A DNA stretch of 56,389 bases from Acidimicrobiales bacterium (GTDB lineage: Bacteria > Actinomycetota > Acidimicrobiia > Acidimicrobiales > MedAcidi-G1). Made by a program: the position numbers and the translations under genes. Each line of letters opens with the position of its first letter. The stretch's first letter is position 1. Below, in pieces: positions 32,217 to 41,207 of this stretch. The notes under the pieces are model-generated. The model made no database searches and was not told the DNA's origin. It worked only from the letters and a program-made list of their open reading frames with translations. Location: contig JAAZXY010000010.1 in the NCBI GenBank assembly GCA_014239855.1, forward strand, positions 1 through 56,389, written 5' to 3'.

Positions 32217-33955
32217 CGGGGCTGCCCCTCCTGGAACCCGGGCACCATGAGTTCAGAGTTGGTGGCACCCGACGGCACCATCGGGAAGACCTTCTCGGAC
32301 GCCGCCACCCGGAAGTCGATGACCACCGGCCGGTCGTCGATCTCGTTGGCCTTGGCGATGGCCACGTCCACCTCGTCGGGATCGTCGACCCGGATGCCCA
32401 CGCAGCCCATCGACTCGGCCCACATCTTGAAGTCGGGGACGTCGGGCGAGAGGAAGACCTCGGAGTACCGCTCGTCGTAGAACATCTCCTGCCACTGGCG
32501 GACCATGCCGAGGTAGGAGTTGTTGAGCAGCGCCACCTTGATGGGGATGTTCTCGACGGTGGCCGTGACCAGTTCCTGGGCCGTCATCTGGAAGCAGCCG
32601 TCGCCGTCAATGGCCCACACCTCCCGATCCGGGAAGGCCACCTTGGCGCCGATGGCCGCCGGGATGGAGAAGCCCATGGTGCCCAGGCCGCCGGAGTTGA
32701 TCCACGTGTAGGGGTGGTCGAACGTCCAGTACTGGCTGGCCCACATCTGGTGCTGACCTACGCCGGAGGCCACGATGGTGTCGTCCGGGGTGGCGTCACG
32801 CAGCCGCTCGATGACGAACTGGGGCTTCAGCGGATCGCCGGGAACCCACGGCTCGTAGGCCAGCGGGTAGCGCTCCTGCCAGCCGCTGATCCGCGACCGC
32901 CAGGCCGACCGGTCGGCATCGCCGGTGCCGTTGCCCGACAGCTCGTCGACCAGGGCTTCGATGGCCACCCGGACATCGCCCTGGATGGCCACGTCGGGCC
33001 GGCGCACCTTGCCCAGCTCGGCGGGGTCGATGTCGACGTGGATGATCTTGGCCTCGGGGGCGAACCCGTCGAGCTTTCCGGTGACCCGGTCGTCGAACCG
33101 GGCGCCGAGGGTGATGAGCAGGTCGGACTCCTGCATGGCGGTGACCGCCGTGTAGTTGCCGTGCATGCCCGGCATGCCGAGGCACAGTTCGTGGCTGTCG
33201 GGGAAGGCGCCCCGGGCCATCAGGGTGGTGACCACCCCGATCCCGGTCAACTCGGCGAGGGCGCGGAGCGCATCGGCGGCCCGTGCCTTGAGGATTCCGC
33301 CGCCCACGTAGAGCACCGGACGCTCGGCGGCCCGCATCAGGTCGGCCGCCGCCGCGATGAGGTCGAGGTCGACGGCGGTCTGCGGGTGGTAGCCCGGCAG
33401 GTCCATCTCCACGTCGTCGGTCCACGTCATGGCCGACCGGGGGTTGACGGGATCCACGATGTCCTTGGGAATGTCCACCAGTACCGGACCCGGGCGACCC
33501 GTGGTGGCGATGTGGAACGCCTCCTTGATGGTCCGCGGGATGTCCTGGGCCTCGGTGACCAGGAAGTTGTGCTTGGTGATCGACTGGGTGATGCCCGTCG
33601 TGTCGCACTCCTGGAAGGCGTCGGTGCCGATCGCCGCGTACGGGACCTGGCCGGTGACCACCACCATGGGCACCGAGTCGAGGTAGGCGTCGCACAGCGG
33701 CGTGACGATGTTGGTGGCCGCCGGGCCACTGGTCACCATGGCCACGCCCGGACGCCCCGTGGCATGGGCATAGCCCTCGGCCATGTGGCCGGCGCCCTGC
33801 TCGTGACGCACCAGCACGTGGCGGATCGACGAGTCGATGATCGGGTCGTAGACCGGCAGGATCGCCCCACCGGGCAGGCCGAACATCACGTCCACGCCCT
33901 CCTGCTCGAGGGCACGGATGAGGGCTCTACCGCCGTCCATTTCTTCTGTGGCCAT
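32213..33955 (-). CDS. ilvB: Acetolactate synthase large (catalytic) subunit
   Basis: A 580-residue thiamine-diphosphate enzyme condensing two pyruvates, or pyruvate with 2-oxobutyrate. The catalytic Glu lies in RHEQGAGHMAEGYA, the FAD/quinone-like middle domain follows, and the ThDP motif runs from GDGCFQM to NNSYLG. The ATG at 33955 is in the right place for the family; a longer frame to 34324 would run through the attenuator and was rejected. The gene lies behind a leader peptide, a terminator hairpin and a 12-bp tandem repeat. Confidence 0.97.
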   Translation of the reverse strand: MATEEMDGGRALIRALEQEGVDVMFGLPGGAILPVYDPIIDSSIRHVLVRHEQGAGHMAEGYAHATGRPGVAMVTSGPAATNIVTPLCDAYLDSVPMVVVTGQVPYAAIGTDAFQECDTTGITQSITKHNFLVTEAQDIPRTIKEAFHIATTGRPGPVLVDIPKDIVDPVNPRSAMTWTDDVEMDLPGYHPQTAVDLDLIAAAADLMRAAERPVLYVGGGILKARAADALRALAELTGIGVVTTLMARGAFPDSHELCLGMPGMHGNYTAVTAMQESDLLITLGARFDDRVTGKLDGFAPEAKIIHVDIDPAELGKVRRPDVAIQGDVRVAIEALVDELSGNGTGDADRSAWRSRISGWQERYPLAYEPWVPGDPLKPQFVIERLRDATPDDTIVASGVGQHQMWASQYWTFDHPYTWINSGGLGTMGFSIPAAIGAKVAFPDREVWAIDGDGCFQMTAQELVTATVENIPIKVALLNNSYLGMVRQWQEMFYDERYSEVFLSPDVPDFKMWAESMGCVGIRVDDPDEVDVAIAKANEIDDRPVVIDFRVAASEKVFPMVPSGATNSELMVPGFQEGQPR

Positions 33956-33985
33956 GTCGAACTCGGATCTGGGGGGAGGCTGTCG

Positions 33986-34033
33986 GGACTGGTACTTGAA
34001 CTGTTCTGGGAACTGGTGACTGAACTGGTGACT
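33986..34033 (-). repeat. 4 x 12-bp tandem repeat in the ilvB leader
   Basis: GAACTGGTGACT occurs twice without mismatch (34010-34021, 34022-34033). Two decayed copies lie before it (33986-34009). It lies between the attenuator hairpin and the ilvB start. Confidence 0.8.
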
Positions 34034-34043
34034 GCACCGGGTT

Positions 34044-34078
34044 GAAAAGTGGAAACGACCTCCCGCTGTGGGAGGTCG
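34044..34078 (-). terminator. ilv attenuator terminator hairpin
   Basis: On the minus strand CGACCTCCC (34078-34070) pairs perfectly over 9 bp with GGGAGGTCG (34064-34056) around a 5-nt loop, followed by the T-rich TTTCCACTTTTC (34055-34044). An upstream segment GGTGGGTC (34104-34097) can pair with GACCTCCC of the first arm, with one mismatch, as an antiterminator. GGCACGC (34126-34120) and GCGTGCC (34086-34080) can form a further competing stem. Confidence 0.8.
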
Positions 34079-34125
34079 AGGCACGCAACCGTCTGGGACC
34101 CACCGTGTGCGGGCGGGACGCGTGC

Positions 34126-34179
34126 CTACGGCAGTACTACTACCCGGGTGGGGAGGATGGAGGCGGGTGCGATCTGCAT
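34126..34179 (-). CDS. ilvL: ilv leader peptide
   Basis: A 17-codon frame encoding MQIAPASILPTRVVVLP. It contains two Ile, two Leu and three consecutive Val codons, as expected for a leader peptide whose stalling senses branched-chain aminoacyl-tRNA. Shortage would stall the ribosome at the Val codons, free the antiterminator segment and allow transcription into ilvBNC. The ATG lies 8 nt after the CATAAT hexamer, so the leader itself is leaderless. The downstream terminator completes the classical arrangement. Confidence 0.85.
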   Translation of the reverse strand: MQIAPASILPTRVVVLP

Positions 34180-34187
34180 GGTGCGCA

Positions 34188-34217
34188 ATTATGCGCCGGT
34201 GGCACCTCGGACCACAA
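34188..34217 (-). promoter_or_regulatory. ilvLBNC promoter
   Basis: On the minus strand TTGTGG (34217-34212) is followed by an 18-bp spacer and CATAAT (34193-34188). Transcription should start within a few bases of the leader-peptide ATG. Confidence 0.65.
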
Positions 34218-34240
34218 CCCCGACGTGAGAGGATCAGCCG

Positions 34241-34765
34241 ATGCGCACCGGGGTCCAGCCGGGGTCCTTCGATCCACCGACCCTGGCCCATCTGGCCATC
34301 GCCCACGGGGCGCTGCGCCATCACCGCCTCGACCGGGTGGTCTGGACGGTGTCACGGCGACCGTTGGGCAAGGACATCGGGCGGTCCGACGTCGACGACC
34401 GCCTTGCCGTACTTCGTGCCGTGGCCGCCGACCACCGCTGGCTGGCCGTCGAAATCTCCGATGCCCGGCTGGTGGCCGACATCGCCGACGGCCACGATGT
34501 GGTGGTCATGGGCGCCGACAAGTGGCACCAAATCCACGATCCGGCGTTCTACGCCGACGAGGCCTCCATGGCCGACGCGCTGGACCGCCTACCGACCTGT
34601 GCCGTGGTCTCCCGACTCAGCCTGGAGGTACCCGACGAGGTTCGCCTGGACGTCCCCGACTGGGTGGGCGGCCAGTCGTCGACCGACGCCGTCGACGGCG
34701 CCCCGTGGACGGCCCTGGCCGCAGCGCGTGCCAGTGGCCTGTGGCCCGGGCTCACGCCTGGGTGA
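34241..34765 (+). CDS. Nucleotidyltransferase of the NadD-like family, altered motifs
   Basis: A 174-residue protein with the start of a cytidylyltransferase/NadD fold: [20 protein letters not shown]. The HxGH nucleotide motif of the family is changed to TLAH, and the C-terminal ISSTxxR is replaced by QSSTDAV. The middle [12 protein letters not shown] resembles the GxDxxxxl of NadD. Adenylyl transfer to nicotinate mononucleotide is therefore uncertain, and a related substrate or loss of activity is possible. It is divergent from the ilv leader and its 3' end overlaps the ilvD 3' end by 14 bp. Confidence 0.65.
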   Translation: MRTGVQPGSFDPPTLAHLAIAHGALRHHRLDRVVWTVSRRPLGKDIGRSDVDDRLAVLRAVAADHRWLAVEISDARLVADIADGHDVVVMGADKWHQIHDPAFYADEASMADALDRLPTCAVVSRLSLEVPDEVRLDVPDWVGGQSSTDAVDGAPWTALAAARASGLWPGLTPG

Positions 34766-36446
34766 CGGCGCCCTTCTCGGCCCCCTGCGCCAGTGCGGCG
34801 TACTTGGCCAGGAATCCCGACGTGTAGCGGGGCTCGAAGGGCTTCAGGTTGGCCCGGCGCTCGGCCAGGGTGGCGTCGTCGACCATCAGGTCCATGGTGT
34901 GGGCCACCACGTCGATCACGATGCGGTCGCCCTCGGCCACCAGGGCGATGGGACCGCCGTCGACGGCTTCGGGCGCCACGTGGCCCACGCAGAACCCGTG
35001 GGTACCGCCGGAGAATCGGCCGTCGGTGATGAGTGCCGCGTCTCCGCCCCGCCCGGCGCCCTTCATGGCCCCGGTGATGGCCAGCATCTCGCGCATGCCG
35101 GGGCCGCCCTTGGGCCCCTCGTAGCGGATGACCACCACGTCGCCGCCTTCGATGCGGCCTTCCAGCACGGCGGCCATGGCCGCGTCCTCGCCGTCGAACA
35201 CCCGGGCCCGACCATCGAAGCGGTCGAAGTCGAGGCCCGCCACCTTGACCACCGACCCCTTCGGAGCCAGCGACCCCCGCAGGATGGCCAGGCCACCCAG
35301 CGCGTTGATCGGATCGTCGAAGGCGTGGATCACGTCGCCATCGGGGGCCGGGACGTCCAGCATGGCCAGGTTCTCGGCCACCGTCTTCCCGGTGACGGTG
35401 ATCTCGTCGGCGTGCAGCAGGCCCTCGTCGTGGAGCATCTGCATGACCACCGGGACCCCACCGATCCGGTCGATGTCGACCATGTGGTACTTCCCGTGCG
35501 GCTTGGTGTCGGCCAGGTGGGGAACCTTGGCGGCCACCCGGTTGAAGTCCTCCAACTCAAGCTCCACGCCGGCCTCGAAGGCAATGGCCATGAGGTGCAG
35601 CACGGCGTTGGTCGAACCCCCGAGGGCCATGACCACGGCGATGGCGTTCTCGAAGGCCGCCCGGGTCATGATCTGGCGGGGCCGGATGCCGTCGCGCAAC
35701 AGGTTCATCACGGCGTGACCGCTGGCGAAGGCCACGTCGGCCCGACGCTTGTCAATCGCGGCGGCCGAGGCCGAGCCGGGCAGGGACATACCGATGGCCT
35801 CGCCGACCGAGGCCATGGTGTTGGCGGTGAACATCCCGGCGCAGCTGCCGATGGTCGGGCACGCCTCGCGCTCGATGGCCAGCAGCTCGGCGTCGTCGAT
35901 GCCGCCCACCGCATGGGCACCCACGGCCTCGAACACGCTCACGATGTCCAGCTTGGAGCCGTCGGTGTGCTCGCCGGGCATGATCGAACCGCCGTACACG
36001 AACACCGACGGCAGGTTGATCCGGGCGGCCGCCATGAGCATCCCGGGCAACGACTTGTCGCAACCGGCGAAGCTCACGAAGGCGTCGAGGCGCTCAGCGT
36101 GCATCACCGCCTCCACCGAGTCGGCGATGATCTCGCGGCTCACCAGGCTGGCCCGCATGCCCTCGTGGCCCATGGAGATGCCGTCCGACACCGCAATGGT
36201 GTTGAACTCCATCGGGAAGCCACCGGCCTCGGAGACCCCCTCCTTGCACCGCTTGGCCAGTGCATCCAGCGGGATGTTGCAGGGAGTCACCTCGTTCCAC
36301 GACGAGGCCACGCCCACCTGGGCCTTGGAGAAGTCGTCCTCGGTCATCCCGACCGCCCGGAGCATGGCCCGTGCGGGCGCCCGGTTCGGACCGTCGGTGA
36401 CCTCGTGGCTGCGGGGCTTCATCCCCCCGTGGGTGGCATCCGTCAT
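34752..36446 (-). CDS. ilvD: Dihydroxy-acid dehydratase
   Basis: A 564-residue Fe-S dehydratase making 2-oxoisovalerate and 2-oxo-3-methylvalerate, the step after ilvC. Cluster-ligand cysteines lie in [19 protein letters not shown] and [17 protein letters not shown]. The C-terminal part has [20 protein letters not shown]. The ATG at 36446 lies 8 nt after a TAGCCT hexamer. ilvD is separated from ilvBNC by the NadD-like gene and has its own promoter, so it escapes the attenuator. Confidence 0.97.
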   Translation of the reverse strand: MTDATHGGMKPRSHEVTDGPNRAPARAMLRAVGMTEDDFSKAQVGVASSWNEVTPCNIPLDALAKRCKEGVSEAGGFPMEFNTIAVSDGISMGHEGMRASLVSREIIADSVEAVMHAERLDAFVSFAGCDKSLPGMLMAAARINLPSVFVYGGSIMPGEHTDGSKLDIVSVFEAVGAHAVGGIDDAELLAIEREACPTIGSCAGMFTANTMASVGEAIGMSLPGSASAAAIDKRRADVAFASGHAVMNLLRDGIRPRQIMTRAAFENAIAVVMALGGSTNAVLHLMAIAFEAGVELELEDFNRVAAKVPHLADTKPHGKYHMVDIDRIGGVPVVMQMLHDEGLLHADEITVTGKTVAENLAMLDVPAPDGDVIHAFDDPINALGGLAILRGSLAPKGSVVKVAGLDFDRFDGRARVFDGEDAAMAAVLEGRIEGGDVVVIRYEGPKGGPGMREMLAITGAMKGAGRGGDAALITDGRFSGGTHGFCVGHVAPEAVDGGPIALVAEGDRIVIDVVAHTMDLMVDDATLAERRANLKPFEPRYTSGFLAKYAALAQGAEKGAVTQA

Positions 36447-36454
36447 GGGTATGC

Positions 36455-36486
36455 AGGCTAGGCCCCGCCTGTCACGGTCGTAGTCT
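36455..36486. promoter_or_regulatory. Divergent -10 elements of ilvD and the MATE gene
   Basis: Minus-strand TAGCCT (36460-36455) stands 8 nt before the ilvD ATG. Plus-strand TAGTCT (36481-36486) stands 6 nt before the MATE ATG. Only 46 bp separate the two starts, so the two promoters must overlap. Confidence 0.5.
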
Positions 36487-36492
36487 CCGCTG

Positions 36493-37827
36493 ATGCCCTC
36501 TCCGCCAGTCCGGTCCCGCCTGTCGGCCGACGGCCGGGAACTGCTCACCCTGGCCGTTCCGGCTCTCGGGGCGTTGATCGCCGAGCCGCTCTACGTGCTG
36601 GCCGACACCGCGGTGGTGGGCCGCCTGGGGACGGCGCCGCTGGCCGGCCTCGGCGTGGCGTCCGGCGCCCTGTTGTTCGGCTACGGACTGTGCGTCTTCC
36701 TGGCCTACGGCACGACCGCCGCGGTGGCCCGCCTGACCGGCGCCGGGGAGAGCCGACGGGCCGCCGACCAGGCCATCCAGGGCCTGTGGCTGGCTCTGAT
36801 CCTCGGCGTGCTGCTGACCGTCGTGGGGACCCTGTCGGCCGACGCCATCGTGTCCGGGTTGGGTGCCTCGGGCGACGTGGCCGAACAGGCCGCCATCTAC
36901 CTCCGGGTGAGCCTGCTGGGCGCCCCGGCCATGCTCCTGATGTTGGCCGGCGTGGGCTACCTGCGGGGCCTCAAGGACACCGTTCGCCCCCTGCAGGTGG
37001 CCGTGGGTACCGCGGTGCTGAACCTGGTGGTCGAGCTGGTCCTCATCTTCGGCATGGATCAGGGCATCGGCGCCTCGGCGGCCGCCACCGTGGTCGCCCA
37101 GTGGGTGGGGGCGGCCTGCTACCTGATCTGGATCGGACGCGACGTCCGCCGACGTCACGCCTCGCTGGCCCCCCGTTTGGGTTCCATCGGGAGGCTGCTC
37201 ACCGTCAGCGCGCAACTGCTGGTGCGGAACCTCTCGTTGACCGGGACCTTCCTGATCGGCACCTCGGTGGCCACCCGGATCGGCAGGGTCGACGTGGCCG
37301 CCCACCAGGTGGCCTTCCAGGTGTGGATGGTCACCGCCCTGACCATGGATGCAGTGGCCATCGCCGCTCAGGCCATGGTCGGCGAACGCCTGGGCGCCGG
37401 GGACGTGGCCCGGGCCGTGTCGATCGGACGCCGGGTCATTGCCTGGTCGGTGGCCATGGGCGTGGCCCTCTGCGTGGTCCTGCTGGCCGTCCGGACACCG
37501 GTGGCCGGCGTCTTCTCCGAGGATCCGGCGGTGGTGGCTCTGGCCGGGTTCCTTCTCGTCCACGTGGCCTTCATGGCCCCGCTCGGTGGCGTGGCCTTCG
37601 CCCTGGACGGCGTCCTCATCGGAGCCGGAGACCAGCGGTTCATGGCCCGGGCCATGGCCGGCTCAGCCGTGGTGGCCGCAACGGCCATGGTGATCGGCCG
37701 TCAGGCCGACCTGGGAATCGGCTGGCTCTGGGGGGCCATCTGGCTCTTCATGGGCGCCAGGTCGATCCTGCTGGGGCTCCGCTTCCTCGGCGACCGCTGG
37801 CAGGTGACCGGCGCGGAGCGCCAGTGA
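36493..37827 (+). CDS. MATE-family efflux protein
   Basis: 444 residues with about 12 hydrophobic segments. The N-terminal helices read [21 protein letters not shown] and [18 protein letters not shown], the signature of the DinF/MATE group. MATE proteins exchange protons or sodium for drugs or metabolites across the inner membrane. The substrate is unknown. The final codons are followed by 2.7 copies of a 20-bp tandem repeat that reaches the stop codon of the convergent gatB. Confidence 0.93.
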   Translation: MPSPPVRSRLSADGRELLTLAVPALGALIAEPLYVLADTAVVGRLGTAPLAGLGVASGALLFGYGLCVFLAYGTTAAVARLTGAGESRRAADQAIQGLWLALILGVLLTVVGTLSADAIVSGLGASGDVAEQAAIYLRVSLLGAPAMLLMLAGVGYLRGLKDTVRPLQVAVGTAVLNLVVELVLIFGMDQGIGASAAATVVAQWVGAACYLIWIGRDVRRRHASLAPRLGSIGRLLTVSAQLLVRNLSLTGTFLIGTSVATRIGRVDVAAHQVAFQVWMVTALTMDAVAIAAQAMVGERLGAGDVARAVSIGRRVIAWSVAMGVALCVVLLAVRTPVAGVFSEDPAVVALAGFLLVHVAFMAPLGGVAFALDGVLIGAGDQRFMARAMAGSAVVAATAMVIGRQADLGIGWLWGAIWLFMGARSILLGLRFLGDRWQVTGAERQ

Positions 37828-37864
37828 TCAGCGCCGAGCGCCAGTGATCAGCGCCGAGCGCTAG
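37811..37864. repeat. 20-bp tandem repeat across the MATE and gatB stop codons
   Basis: Unit GCGCCGAGCGCCAGTGATCA: copy 1 at 37811-37830 (one mismatch, contains the MATE TGA), copy 2 at 37831-37850, partial copy 3 at 37851-37864. Copy 3 ends in CTAG, which supplies the gatB stop on the other strand. Both genes end inside one repeat array. Confidence 0.9.
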
Positions 37865-39312
37865 CCGTTGGCCCGTCGGGCCAGCAACTGGTTCACGACC
37901 CGGCCATCGGCCTGACCGCTGGTGGCCTTCATGATCTGACCGACGAAGAAGCCCGACTTCTTCTTGCGTTCCTTCTCGTCGCCCGAGGTGAAGGCCGCCC
38001 AGTCCTCGGGGAACTGGGCGATGAGGCCGTCCACGATGGCTTCCAGCGCACCGTCGTCCATGGCCTCGAACCCCATGCCGGCAGCCACCTCGGCCGGATC
38101 CCCGCCGTCGGCCACCAACGCGGCCAGCACCGTCTTGGCCTGGGTGGCCGTCAGGTCACCGCCGACCTCCATGGCGACCAGCGCGGCGAACGAGTCAGCG
38201 GTGAGCGACCCGGAACCGTCGGCCAGGTTGTTCTCCACGTGGACCAGCACCCGGCCCGGATCGGCTCCGGCGGCCATGGCCTCGACCGCCAGGTCGTCCA
38301 TACCCCGCTCCACGGTCAACGCCGCGGTGGCCGTGTCCACGCCGGCCGCCTCGGCCAGGCGATGACGACGCACCCGGGGCAGCATCGGGAGGGCGGCACG
38401 CACCGATTCGATCCACTCGGCGGACGGATCCACGGGAACCAGATCGGGCTCCGGGAAGTACCGGTAGTCGAACGCCTCTTCCTTGGAGCGGAGCTTGTGG
38501 GTACGCCCCTCGTCCTCGTTCCAGTGGCGGGTCTGCTGTTCGATCCGCTCGCCCGACGTGAGCAGATCGACCTGGCGTCGGGCCTCGTAGACGATGGCCC
38601 GCCCGAGGGAACGCAGCGAGTTGATGTTCTTGACCTCGCAACGGGTGCCCAACTCGGGGTCGCCCACCGGCCGGACCGACACGTTGCAGTCCACCCGCAT
38701 CGACCCCTCCTCCATCTTTCCGTCCGAGGCACCAATGGCCACCAGGATGGAGCGGAGTTCGCTGACGTAGGCCCGGGCGTCCTCGGCCGACCGCAGGTCG
38801 GGGGCCCCCACGATCTCGATGAGCGGGACGCCGGCCCGGTTGTAGTCCACCAACGAGTGGCCGGCCTCGTGGATCCGACCGCCACCACCCACGTGCGTGC
38901 TCTTGCCGGTGTCCTCCTCCAGATGGGCCCGCTCGATGCCCACCCGGCGACCGTCGGCCAACTCCAGCCAACCCTCCTCGTTGATGGGCAGGTCGAACTG
39001 CGAGATCTGGAAGTCCTTGGGCATGTCCGGGTAGAAGTAGTTCTTCCGGGCGAACACCGATCGCTGGACCCGGCAGTGCAGGGACAGGCCGACCCGGATG
39101 GCCAGTTCGACGGCCTGTTCGTTGAGCACGGGCAGCGAACCCGGCAGGCCCAGGGACACCGGATCGATGTTGGTGTTGGGCTCGCCACCGAACTGGTTCG
39201 GGGCGGCGCAGAACAACTTGGTGGCCGTGGCCAGCTCGGCGTGGACCTCCAGGCCGATGACCGTCTCCCAGCCGGGAACGATCTCGGTGGCGGTGGCGGT
39301 GTCGTCGCTCAT
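37861..39312 (-). CDS. gatB: Asp-tRNA(Asn)/Glu-tRNA(Gln) amidotransferase subunit B
   Basis: 483 residues. GatB binds the mischarged tRNA and phosphorylates/transamidates the acyl group with ammonia from GatA. The N-terminal WETVIGLEVHAELATATKLF, PDMPKDFQISQFD and DYNRAGVPLIEIV are diagnostic, and a C-terminal YqeY-like helical domain follows. It overlaps gatA by ATGA. Together with gatA and gatC it indicates that Gln-tRNA and/or Asn-tRNA is made indirectly. Confidence 0.98.
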   Translation of the reverse strand: MSDDTATATEIVPGWETVIGLEVHAELATATKLFCAAPNQFGGEPNTNIDPVSLGLPGSLPVLNEQAVELAIRVGLSLHCRVQRSVFARKNYFYPDMPKDFQISQFDLPINEEGWLELADGRRVGIERAHLEEDTGKSTHVGGGGRIHEAGHSLVDYNRAGVPLIEIVGAPDLRSAEDARAYVSELRSILVAIGASDGKMEEGSMRVDCNVSVRPVGDPELGTRCEVKNINSLRSLGRAIVYEARRQVDLLTSGERIEQQTRHWNEDEGRTHKLRSKEEAFDYRYFPEPDLVPVDPSAEWIESVRAALPMLPRVRRHRLAEAAGVDTATAALTVERGMDDLAVEAMAAGADPGRVLVHVENNLADGSGSLTADSFAALVAMEVGGDLTATQAKTVLAALVADGGDPAEVAAGMGFEAMDDGALEAIVDGLIAQFPEDWAAFTSGDEKERKKKSGFFVGQIMKATSGQADGRVVNQLLARRANG

Positions 39313-40823
39313 GCGCCCGCTCCCCCCGCAGATCCGGTCGCGGTTCCACCCACCGCCGGATGCCCCGGAGGGGCGGCGGCCTCGAGGACCGCGGCGGCCC
39401 GGAACATGGTCGGCTCGCCGGTCGCCGGGGCCAGCACCTGCACTCCGACCGGCATCCCGTCGTCACCCACGCCGAACGGCACCGACATCGACGGATGTCC
39501 GGCCAGGTTCGACGGGATGGTGCACACGTCGTTGAGGTACATGGTCATGGGGTCGGCCGTCTTGGCGCCGATCGGGAAGGCCGTGGTGGGTGCCGTCGGG
39601 CTGAGCAGAAGGTCGAAGTCCTGGTAGGCCCGGGCGAAGTCCTCGACGATGAGCGTGCGGACCTTCTGCGACTTGCCGTAGTAGGCGTCGTAGTAACCGG
39701 CCGACAGGGCATAGGTGCCGAGCATGATCCGGCGCTTCACCTCGTCGCCGAAGCCCGCGGTGCGCGTCGCCGTGTGCATGTCGCCCGAGGTGGGGGCGTC
39801 GACCCGGAGGCCGAACCGCACGCCGTCGTAACGGGCCAGGTTCGACGACGCCTCGGCGGGGGCCACCACGTAGTACGCCGACAGGCCGTACACCGTCGAC
39901 GGAACCGAGGTGGTGGCCACCGTGGCGCCGGCCGCCTCCAACGCGGCGGCCGCCTCGTGCAGGCGGGCCCGGACGTCCACCGCGATGCCTTCCAGACCGT
40001 CGCCCGAGAGTTCCTCGATGATGCCGATGCGCAGGCCCTCGACGCCACGGTCCAGCACCGAACGCAGGTCGGGTGCCGGCTCGGGGATCGACGTGGAATC
40101 CCGGCGGTCGTGGCCGCCGATGACCTCCAGCATGAGCGCCGAGTCGGCCACCGTGCGGGAGAACGGACCGATCTGGTCGAGGCTGGAGGCGAAGGCCACC
40201 AGGCCGTAGCGGGACACCGCTCCGTAGGTGGGCTTGACGCCGACCACGCCGCACAACGCGGCGGGCTGGCGGATCGAGCCGCCGGTGTCGCTCCCCAGGG
40301 CCACCGGAGTGAATCCGGCGGCCACCGCGGCGGCTGATCCGCCCGACGACCCGCCGGGAACCTTCGTCAGGTCCAGCGGGTTGCGGGTCACACCGAACGC
40401 CGAGTTCTCCGTGGAGCTGCCCATGGCGAACTCGTCGAGGTTGGTCTTGCCGACCACCACGGCACCGGCCGCCGCCAGGCGCTCGACCACCGTGGCGTCG
40501 TACGGCGGTCGCCACCCCTCGAGGATCCGCGACGAACAGGTGGTGGGCACCCCACGGGTGCACATGTTGTCCTTCAGCGCCACCGGCACACCGGCCAGTG
40601 GACCGGGGTCCTGGCCGCCGGCCACCCGGGCATCGACGGCGTCGGCCGCCGCACGGGCCTCGTCGGCCAGCACCAGGTTGAAGGCGTGGACCTCGTCCTC
40701 GCGGGCCTCGATGGTCGCCAGATGCTCTTCGAGCACCGAGCGGGCCGACCGGGCTCCCGAACGGATGTCGGCAGCCAGATCCAGCGCCGTGGTCGCCGAG
40801 GGGTTGTCCACCGGATCGCTCAC
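39309..40823 (-). CDS. gatA: Aspartyl/glutamyl-tRNA amidotransferase subunit A
   Basis: A 504-residue amidase-signature enzyme releasing ammonia from glutamine. The catalytic triad is Lys in VALKDNMCTRG and the serines of KVPGGSSGGSAAAVAAG and GSDTGGSIRQPAA. The GTG at 40823 overlaps the gatC stop (GTGA). Translational coupling of gatC-gatA-gatB fits the heterotrimer. Confidence 0.98.
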   Translation of the reverse strand: MSDPVDNPSATTALDLAADIRSGARSARSVLEEHLATIEAREDEVHAFNLVLADEARAAADAVDARVAGGQDPGPLAGVPVALKDNMCTRGVPTTCSSRILEGWRPPYDATVVERLAAAGAVVVGKTNLDEFAMGSSTENSAFGVTRNPLDLTKVPGGSSGGSAAAVAAGFTPVALGSDTGGSIRQPAALCGVVGVKPTYGAVSRYGLVAFASSLDQIGPFSRTVADSALMLEVIGGHDRRDSTSIPEPAPDLRSVLDRGVEGLRIGIIEELSGDGLEGIAVDVRARLHEAAAALEAAGATVATTSVPSTVYGLSAYYVVAPAEASSNLARYDGVRFGLRVDAPTSGDMHTATRTAGFGDEVKRRIMLGTYALSAGYYDAYYGKSQKVRTLIVEDFARAYQDFDLLLSPTAPTTAFPIGAKTADPMTMYLNDVCTIPSNLAGHPSMSVPFGVGDDGMPVGVQVLAPATGEPTMFRAAAVLEAAAPPGHPAVGGTATGSAGGAGA

Positions 40824-41137
40824 GGGGCCTCCCCCAGCACCGGCGGGACCCGGAACTGTTCGTCCTCCACCGACGGGGCACTGGCCAGCACCTCGGACCG
40901 GTCGCTGGTCTCGCCGACCACGTCGGGACGCAACACGTTTCGCAGCGGCAGCGGATGGATCATCGGCTCCACGTCATCCAGGTCCAGGGCCTCGAGGTCG
41001 GCGGCATGGTCCAGCACGTCGGCCAACTGGCCGGTGAAGGCCTCGAGTTCGTCATCGGTCAGCGACAGGCGGGCCAGGTTGGCCACGTGGGCCACCTCGC
41101 TTCTGGAAATGCGACTTCTGGAGATGCGTTCGGTCAT
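40820..41137 (-). CDS. gatC: Aspartyl/glutamyl-tRNA amidotransferase subunit C
   Basis: A 105-residue subunit that wraps around GatA. VAHVANLARLSLTDDELEAF and the later MIHPLPLRNVLRPD are family signatures. The N-terminus carries a duplicated pentapeptide (RISRS-RISRS) from a 15-bp tandem repeat at 41099-41128. A GAGGCT hexamer lies 6 nt upstream of the ATG, so it is probably the first gene of the unit. Confidence 0.96.
   Translation of the reverse strand: MTERISRSRISRSEVAHVANLARLSLTDDELEAFTGQLADVLDHAADLEALDLDDVEPMIHPLPLRNVLRPDVVGETSDRSEVLASAPSVEDEQFRVPPVLGEAP
41099..41128 (-). repeat. 2 x 15-bp tandem repeat inside the gatC 5' end
   Basis: GCTTCTGGAAATGCG (41099-41113) and ACTTCTGGAGATGCG (41114-41128) differ at two bases. 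They encode the doubled RISRS near the GatC N-terminus. Confidence 0.75.
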
Positions 41138-41207
41138 CGGGGAAGCCTCGTCGGGCGGTCGGAGGGCGAGAAGGGGTGGAGTTGAAAGGCCGGCTGAACG
41201 ATACGGG

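Noticed and set aside
32213-34324. Extended ilvB frame of 703 codons
   Set aside because: The extra N-terminal part would span the promoter, leader peptide and terminator hairpin, and its sequence is not acetolactate-synthase-like. The ATG at 33955 fits the family length.
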